Program-made: the position numbers and the translations under genes
In this document: positions 58,773-64,000 of the stretch, one piece after another
Layout of the letters: every line of letters starts with the position of its first letter
Position numbering within the stretch: position 1 is the first letter of the stretch
From: Lampris incognitus
Taxonomy: Eukaryota; Chordata; Actinopteri; Lampriformes; Lampridae
Length of the DNA: 64,000 nucleotides
Direction: 5' to 3'
Assembly (NCBI RefSeq): GCF_029633865.1
Contig: NC_079216.1
Location: 67,847,918-67,911,917 of the forward strand
Notes under the pieces: model-generated
What the model saw: only the letters and a program-made list of their open reading frames with translations
The model's database searches: none
Told to the model about the DNA's origin: nothing

Positions 58773-59270
58773 AGGGGCATGTTTCTGCAGCAGTCACTAT
58801 CTTTTGAACCTGACCTCCCCTCACAATTGCACTGTGCTGTCTAAATAAGGGTTGATGGATGGTTATGGCATCTTTCAAGGTCCCCAAACCTAAGATCTAA
58901 CCACGAGATTTTTTTTCTAAGAAGAAGTCACACCATATACTTAATTTTATTTTGCATAGAAGGTAGAAGAAGTCTATTTTTGCTTCTATGACATTCATTT
59001 AATTGTCTGTTGATAGTATATCAAGACATTGGGATAGCATATCTTGCAAAATTATTCTTGACATGGACTTAAGCTGTTAATTTGAATGCTTTTGGTTTAT
59101 ATGCTTGTATGTTACATGCATGTTTGGCCCAAAAAAAAAATACAGACGGTACTTAAAAGATTTTTTTCCAAACAACTCTGTATTACTGACATCGAATAGG
59201 GATAAATTTCCTCAGTAATCAAGCAACATTAAACCTTTCTTTTTCACATTGGGAAATAAAGTAAACTCAA
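58773..59270 (+). terminator. kxd1: kxd1 3' UTR and poly(A) signal
   Basis: AATAAA at 59255-59260 lies about 480 bp after the stop in an otherwise featureless AT-rich stretch. A second AATAAA lies near 59496. Confidence 0.6.
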
Positions 59271-59599
59271 GCTACCCATTTCTGCCGATAGTGAGAGCTG
59301 TGCTGGAGAGCAAGCATTTATTAACATGGTCTACAGCCTGCCTGAATGTGATTCGTGTTTAGAAATAATGTACATATTTTGATCATTCTCATCTTTTCCC
59401 CACCATATTATTTCAAGGACACATTTCAGCAACAGACATGTTTGCTAATGCATACATGAGTCATAAGTAGCCTTTGGTGATGTTGTATTGAGATGAATAA
59501 ATTATTCATATTACTTGTGTTAATTTCTTGATTACATTTTGGCCAAATCATCTCTACAGTTATACCTGAGGGAGTAACGTGAAGTATTCCTGGGAAACG
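59271..59599. other. No feature recognised
   Basis: AT-rich, no signal recognised beyond a possible secondary AATAAA. Confidence 0.4.
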
Positions 59600-60925
59600 T
59601 GACTGAGGAAGAGAAATAAAACGCTCGTGGCTGCACAAACAAGCCATGATAACAAGCTGAACTTTGATTGTAATACCAATTTGCTGTGCAAAAAGAGCCA
59701 GCAGTGGCTTTTTTGTCTGAGGAAGCTGGCTAAGTTGGGTGTCGACAGGTCCCTGATGACTTTGTTCTACAGATCTTTTATTGAGTCGGTTATTACTTTG
59801 TCTTTTATCGGTTGGTATGCCTCTCTCAACCTTCAACAGAAAAATGCACCAACGAAGGTGATCGAGGTGTGCAGTAGCATCACAGGTGTCTGTCTGATTT
59901 ATACAACAGAGATGTTAAGGAAAGCAGAGCCCATCCTGTCCGACAGCACCACCCACCACCACCACCCCCCCTGCACCTAGAGCTTCACACCTTGCCTTCT
60001 GGTTCCCGCTTCAAATACCCAGTAGTCAAAGCCAACACATACTACAGACACTCCTCCTTCCCCTCAGCCACGTCACTGCTACCCTGCAGCATCGGAGGCA
60101 GTACCAGCTCCACCTGCAGTGCCAGCTCCACCAGCGGTACCAGCTCCACCAGCGGTGCCAGCTCCACCAGCGGTACCAGCTCCACCAGCAGTACCAGCTC
60201 CACCAGCGGTACCAGCTCCACCAGCAGTGCCAGCTCCACCAGCGGTACCAGCTCCACCAGCAGTGCCAGCGGTACCAGCTCCACCAGCGGTACCAGCTCC
60301 ACCAGCAGTGCCAGCAGCACCAGCTCCACCAGCAGTGCCAGCTCCACCAGCAGTGCCAGCGGTACCAGCTCCACCAGCGGTACCAGCTCCACCAGCAGTG
60401 CCAGCAGCACCAGCTCCACCAGCAGTGCCAGCTCCACCAGCGGTGCCAGCTCCACCAGCAGTGCCAGCGGTACCAGCTCCACCAGCGGTACCAGCTCCAC
60501 CAGCTCCACCAGCAGTGCCAGCAGCACCAGCTCCACCAGCGGTGCCAGCTCCACCAGCGGTGCCAGCTCCACCAGCAGTGCCAGCTCCACCTGCAGTGCC
60601 AGCTCCACCAGCAGTGCCAGCTCCACCTGCAGTGCCAGCTCCACCTGCAGTACCAGCTCCACCAGCAGTGCCAGCTCCACCTGCAGTGCCAGCTCCACCA
60701 GCAGTACCAGCTCCACCAGCAGTGCCAGCTCCACCAGCAGTACCAGCTCCACCAGCAGTGCCAGCTCCACCTGGATACACACTGTGTACTGTTGCGCTGC
60801 TTTTGGTGCTCCTCACGCCATGTTGTATTATTTGTATGTATCTGCCTTGTGTGCTCTGTGGGGGTTTGAGTGTTTAAATGTTGCCGCTGCTACGCAACAA
60901 AACCTGCCTGACTTGACTTGACAAA
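59600..60925 (+). mobile_element. LINE 3' part with internal 18-bp array
   Basis: 59660-59980 encodes the C-terminal end of a teleost LINE protein (KSQQWLFCLRKL, then MTLFYRSFIESVITLSFIGW, then MLRKAEPILSD). Its usual next block continues after 59985 (LPSGSRFKYPVVKANTYY). The 3' untranslated end at about 60776-60925 closes with a CTTGACTTGAC tail. The 18-bp array separates the coding end from the tail. The copy is 5' truncated. Confidence 0.7.
60100..60772 (+). repeat. 18-bp minisatellite inside the LINE
   Basis: About 37 copies of an 18-bp unit (CCAGCTCCACCAGC plus GGTA, AGTG, AGTA or GGTG), open in several frames because 18 is a multiple of three (Ser/Thr, Pro/Ala/Val and Gly/Ala/Thr peptides). 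It starts within what should be the last codons of the LINE protein. Confidence 0.95.
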
Positions 60926-61020
60926 ATGACATTAAGCCACATTAAAGTAGCCGGCAGATGGCGCTAGTTAAAAAACAACGCACTTATTAAAAAAAAACAA
61001 ACACTGAAGGTCAAAGGACA

Positions 61021-61324
61021 CGCTCGCTCGCTCGCTCGCTCAAGTTGTCAACTGACTTAAAGGCATGACGGGGCGGCCGAGGCCGTGTGCTGACTAGTAG
61101 GTGGTGTTGTCTGTGCGCTTCTTCCAGCGGCCTCCACCCTCTCGCCGCCGCTCGGCCGGGCCTCCACCCTCTCGCCGCCGCTCGGCCAGGCAGGCTGCGT
61201 TGGGCGCCCCGCGCATGGCGGCGCCTGTCGACGGCGTGCGGAGTAAGTCGTGAATCCGAGTTCCTGGCTGGTTTCCGGAGTCACCGTGTGAGCCTCCGTC
61301 TGCAGCCGCACCGTCACGTCCACG
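61021..61324 (+). promoter_or_regulatory. ergic2: ergic2 promoter-proximal region and 5' UTR
   Basis: CpG-rich. It contains a (GCTC)n tract at about 61022-61041 and a 29-bp tandem duplication (GGCCTCCACCCTCTCGCCGC twice) at about 61130-61190. An upstream ORF of 12 codons starts at 61215 (MAAPVDGVRSKS) and ends at 61253. A consensus donor GTAAGT at 61243 and an acceptor TCTGCAG ending at 61305 would define a 63-nt intron in the leader, which would remove the end of that uORF. Whether it is spliced cannot be told from sequence. Confidence 0.45.
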
Positions 61325-63009
61325 ATGAGGAGACTCAACAAGAAGAAGGCTTTAAGTCTGGTCCGAGACCTGGACGCGTTCCCGAAGGTTCCCGAGAGTT
61401 ATGTAGAGACCACGGCAAGCGGCGGGACAGGTAGATATGACGACGACGACGATGATGATGATAATGTGTTTAATCGGGGGGGGGGGAGATGATAATCTCC
61501 ATGCGATAAGCGGCGGGACAGGTAGATATGATGATGATGATGATGATGTGTTTAATCGGGGGGGGGGGGAAGATGATAATCTCCATGCGATAAGCGGCGG
61601 GACAGGTAGATATGATGATGATGATGATAATGTGTTTAATCGGGGGGGGGGAGATGATAATCTCCATGCGATAAGCGGCGGGACAGGTAGATATGATGAT
61701 GATGATGATGATGATGATGATGTGTTTAATGGGGGGGGGAGATGATAATCTCCATGCGATAAGCGGCGGGACGGGTAGATATGATGATGATGATGATGAT
61801 AATGTGTTTAATGGGGGGGAAGATGATAATCTCCATGCGATAAGCGGGGGGACAGGTAGATATGATGATGATGATGATGATGTGTTTAATCGGGGGGGGG
61901 AGATGATAATCTCCATGCGATAAGCGGGGGGACAGGTAGATATGATGATGATGATGATGATAATGTGTTTAATGGGGGGGGAAGATGATAATCTCCATGC
62001 GATAAGCGGCGGGACAGGTAGATATGATGATGATGATGATGTGTTTAATCGGGGGGGGGGATGATAATCTCCATGCGATAAGCGGGGGGACAGGTAGATA
62101 TGATGATGATGATGATGATAATGTGTTTAATGGGGGGGGAAGATGACAATCTCCATGCGATAAGCGGGGGGACAGGTAGATATGATGATGATGATGATGA
62201 TAATGTGTTTAATGGGGGGGGGATGATAATCTCCATGCGATAAGCGGGGGGACAGGTAGATATGATGATGATGATGATGATAATGTGTTTAATGGGGGGG
62301 GAAGATGACAATCTCCATGCGATAAGCGGGGGGACAGGTAGATATGATGATGATGATGATGATGATAATGTGTTTAATGGGGGGGGGGATGATAATCTCC
62401 ATGCGATAAGCGGGGGGACAGGTAGATATGATGATGATGATGATGATGTGTTTAATCGGGGGGGGGGATGACAATCTCCATGCGATAAGCGGGGGGACAG
62501 GTAGATATGATGATGATGATGATGATGATAATGTGTTTAATGGGGGGGAGATGATAATCTCCATGCGATAAGCGGGGGGACAGGTAGATATGATGATGAT
62601 GATGATGATGATGATGATGTGTTTAATGGGGGGGGAGATGATAATCTCCATGCGATAAGCGGCGGGACAGGTAGATATGATGATGATGATGATGATGATG
62701 ATGATGTGTTTAATGGGGGGGGAAGATGATAATCCATGCGATAAGCGGGGGGACAGGTAGATATGATGATGATGATGATGATGTGTTTAATCGGGGGGGG
62801 GAGATGATAATCTCCATGCGATAAACGGGGGGACAGGTAGATATGATGATGATGATGATGATGATGATAATGTGTTTAATGGGGGGGGAAGATGATAATC
62901 TCCATGCGATAAGCGGCGGGACAGGTAGATATGATGATGATGATGGTAATGTGTTTAATGGGGGGGGGGGATGATAATCTCCATGCGATAAGCGGGGGGA
63001 CAGGTAGAT

Positions 63010-63044
<35 letters not shown>

Positions 63045-63225
63045 AATGTGTTTAATGGGGGGGGGGATGATAATCTCCATGCGATAAGTCATTTGGAAAC
63101 CCTGCACGTCTCGTAGTGTCTTTGGTAGCCTTTGCGTTCATGGCCGGCCTCGCCTTCCTGGAGTTCTTCGTGTACAGAGACACATGGATGAAGTACGAGT
63201 ACGAGGTGGACACGGACTTCTCCAG
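61325..63225 (+). CDS. ergic2: ergic2, ER-Golgi intermediate compartment protein 2, first two coding exons (partial)
   Basis: Coding exons 61325-61430 and 63117-63225 join in phase and match the ERGIC2 N-terminus: MRRLNKKKALSLVRDLDAFP, KVPESYVETTASGGT, then VSLVAFAFMAGLAFLEFFVY and RDTWMKYEYEVDTDFS. ERGIC2 (yeast Erv41 family) cycles between ER and Golgi with ERGIC3 as a cargo/retrieval receptor. The hydrophobic stretch at residues about 37-56 is the first membrane span, leaving a short cytosolic N-terminus; the large lumenal domain would follow outside the window. The remaining exons are not in the window. Oddly, the exon 1 donor lies in the first unit of an 83-bp array that fills intron 1. 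Confidence 0.93.
61418..63088 (+). repeat. 83-bp minisatellite carrying about 20 copies of the ergic2 splice donor
   Basis: About 20 units of roughly 77-93 bp. Each has AAGCGG(C/G)GGGACAGGTAGAT, a (GAT)n tract of variable length, TGTGTTTAAT(C)GGGG with a G-run, and GATAATCTCCATGCGAT. The first unit's AAGCGGCGGGACAG is the end of ergic2 coding exon 1 and its GTAGAT is the donor. Donor copies begin near 61427, 61520, 61606, 61684, 61774, 61853, 61933, 62015, 62092, 62173, 62253, 62336, 62418, 62498, 62582, 62668, 62753, 62835, 62923 and 63002. The array stops 28 nt before the exon 2 acceptor. Confidence 0.95.
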
Positions 63226-64000
63226 GTACGTGAGGACGGTGTGCGTGTTGTCAACATGTGGTGGTAAATAAAAGGTTGGTTAGACTATAAGTCCATTATA
63301 CTTGTGTTATTCTCTGTCAGTGTTGTATTGTGTAAACTGTGTAAACACAACATCATGGCACGTTGTGCGTGTTGGGAGGGAGATCCTCCTCTGGTGCTCT
63401 CCCTGAGCTTTCCTCCTGTTTGTTCTCCCTGTTAATGGTTTTAGGGAGGTGTTCCTTATCCGATGTGAGGGTCTAAGGACAGGGTGTTGTGTTGCTGTAA
63501 AACCTGTTCAGGCAAATTTGTGATATTGGGCTACACAAATAAAACTGACTTGACTTGACCATCATCTCTGGTCAGTTGTCAGTATTCAATTCAATTCAGT
63601 TCAAACTTTATTACAGACTCACTCCATAACAGACAAAGACCAATAGGTAAAAGACAATCCCTAGACAAGACACAGAGTAAACACAATAAAATTACATAAA
63701 TGGAACAAGTCGGTGTGTTAAAAGAAGGCAGCTATACCAGTGGTCCCACAGCCGGGATTGGTAGCGTGTGGCACTGAATCTTATATTAGTCAAACTCTTG
63801 ATGATTACATTATCAGAGTCATTGAGCCAGCAAATAAATTTATACATAAGATTTCTTAGAAGAGCCTGAAAGGTACTGACTCCTGCAGCCACAAACATTT
63901 CACCTGCAGTACACCATCTAGGTCTTTTTAACAGTATTCTCATGGCATCATTATAAGCCACTTGAAGCCTCTGTAAGCTTGCTTTTTTATAGTTTGACCA
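63226..64000. mobile_element. ergic2 intron 2 with two LINE 3' fragments
   Basis: 63375-63560 (+) is a teleost LINE 3' untranslated end (GAGGTGTTCCTTATCCGATG, then AATAAAACTGACTTGACTTG). 63590-64000 (-) begins TTCAATTCAATTCAGTTCAA and its minus strand encodes a LINE C-terminal piece (YNDAMRILLKRPRW, then RYQSRLWDHWYSCLL) that runs out of the window. Confidence 0.65.

Noticed and set aside
60042-60921. ORFs of about 250-309 codons rich in Ser/Thr or Pro/Ala
   Set aside because: Translation of the 18-bp minisatellite within a LINE fragment.
61437-63116. Asp-rich repeat proteins (YDDDDDDVFN) read through the ergic2 array
   Set aside because: Intronic minisatellite translation; the frame differs from ergic2 exon 1 and units shift frame through G-run length changes.

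Overview
The window reads as nuclear DNA of a teleost fish. Genes are split by GT-AG introns, CpG-rich promoters and AATAAA/ATTAAA poly(A) signals are present, and teleost-type LINEs, tRNA-derived SINEs, a Tc1 transposon and a Penelope-like element lie throughout. Four protein genes can be rebuilt exon by exon, all on the + strand: dennd5b (21 coding exons, 10990-44655, 1262 codons), sinhcaf/fam60a (5 coding exons, 50269-52148, 283 codons), kxd1 (4 coding exons, 57873-58772, 184 codons) and the first two coding exons of ergic2 (from 61325, running out of the window). DENND5B, SINHCAF and ERGIC2 are neighbours on human 12p11, so the block looks like conserved synteny. KXD1 is elsewhere in human (19p13), so its place here is lineage-specific.

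Layout. 1-10.7 kb is a graveyard of nested non-LTR retrotransposons: an RTE-like LINE cut by a retroposon and a small hAT element, a Rex1-like LINE cut by a 5'-inverted LINE and a tRNA SINE, and a Penelope-like fragment with an internal 30-bp expansion. It also holds one unrecognised exon-like ORF at 7329-7579. 10.7-11.1 kb is the CpG-rich promoter and first exon of dennd5b. Its 14.2-kb intron 1 is dominated by three tandem arrays (69 bp, 6 bp and about 35 bp units) and holds a 200-N assembly gap. 25.3-44.7 kb carries the other 20 exons, with a LINE, SINEs, foldback elements and a Tc1 copy in the introns. 46.2-49.4 kb is a CpG-rich stretch that probably holds the sinhcaf promoter. 55.2-57.2 kb is a 24-bp satellite between sinhcaf and kxd1. 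59.6-60.9 kb is a LINE 3' end with an 18-bp array inside it. 61.4-63.1 kb is an 83-bp array filling ergic2 intron 1.

The products do not form one pathway, but three concern membrane traffic: DENND5B (Rab exchange factor), KXD1 (BORC, lysosome positioning) and ERGIC2 (ER-Golgi recycling). SINHCAF is a SIN3-HDAC corepressor subunit.

The most unusual signals are repeats that touch gene structure. The ergic2 exon 1 splice donor, with adjoining coding sequence, has been amplified about 20 times in tandem. A SINE upstream of sinhcaf is flanked by a roughly 208-bp direct duplication that copies the acceptor of the ATG exon. dennd5b intron 1 carries a GGGGCT-type hexanucleotide array and a 35-bp array with a 2.49-kb higher-order period. 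All coordinates come from reading by eye; no alignment or database search was run.
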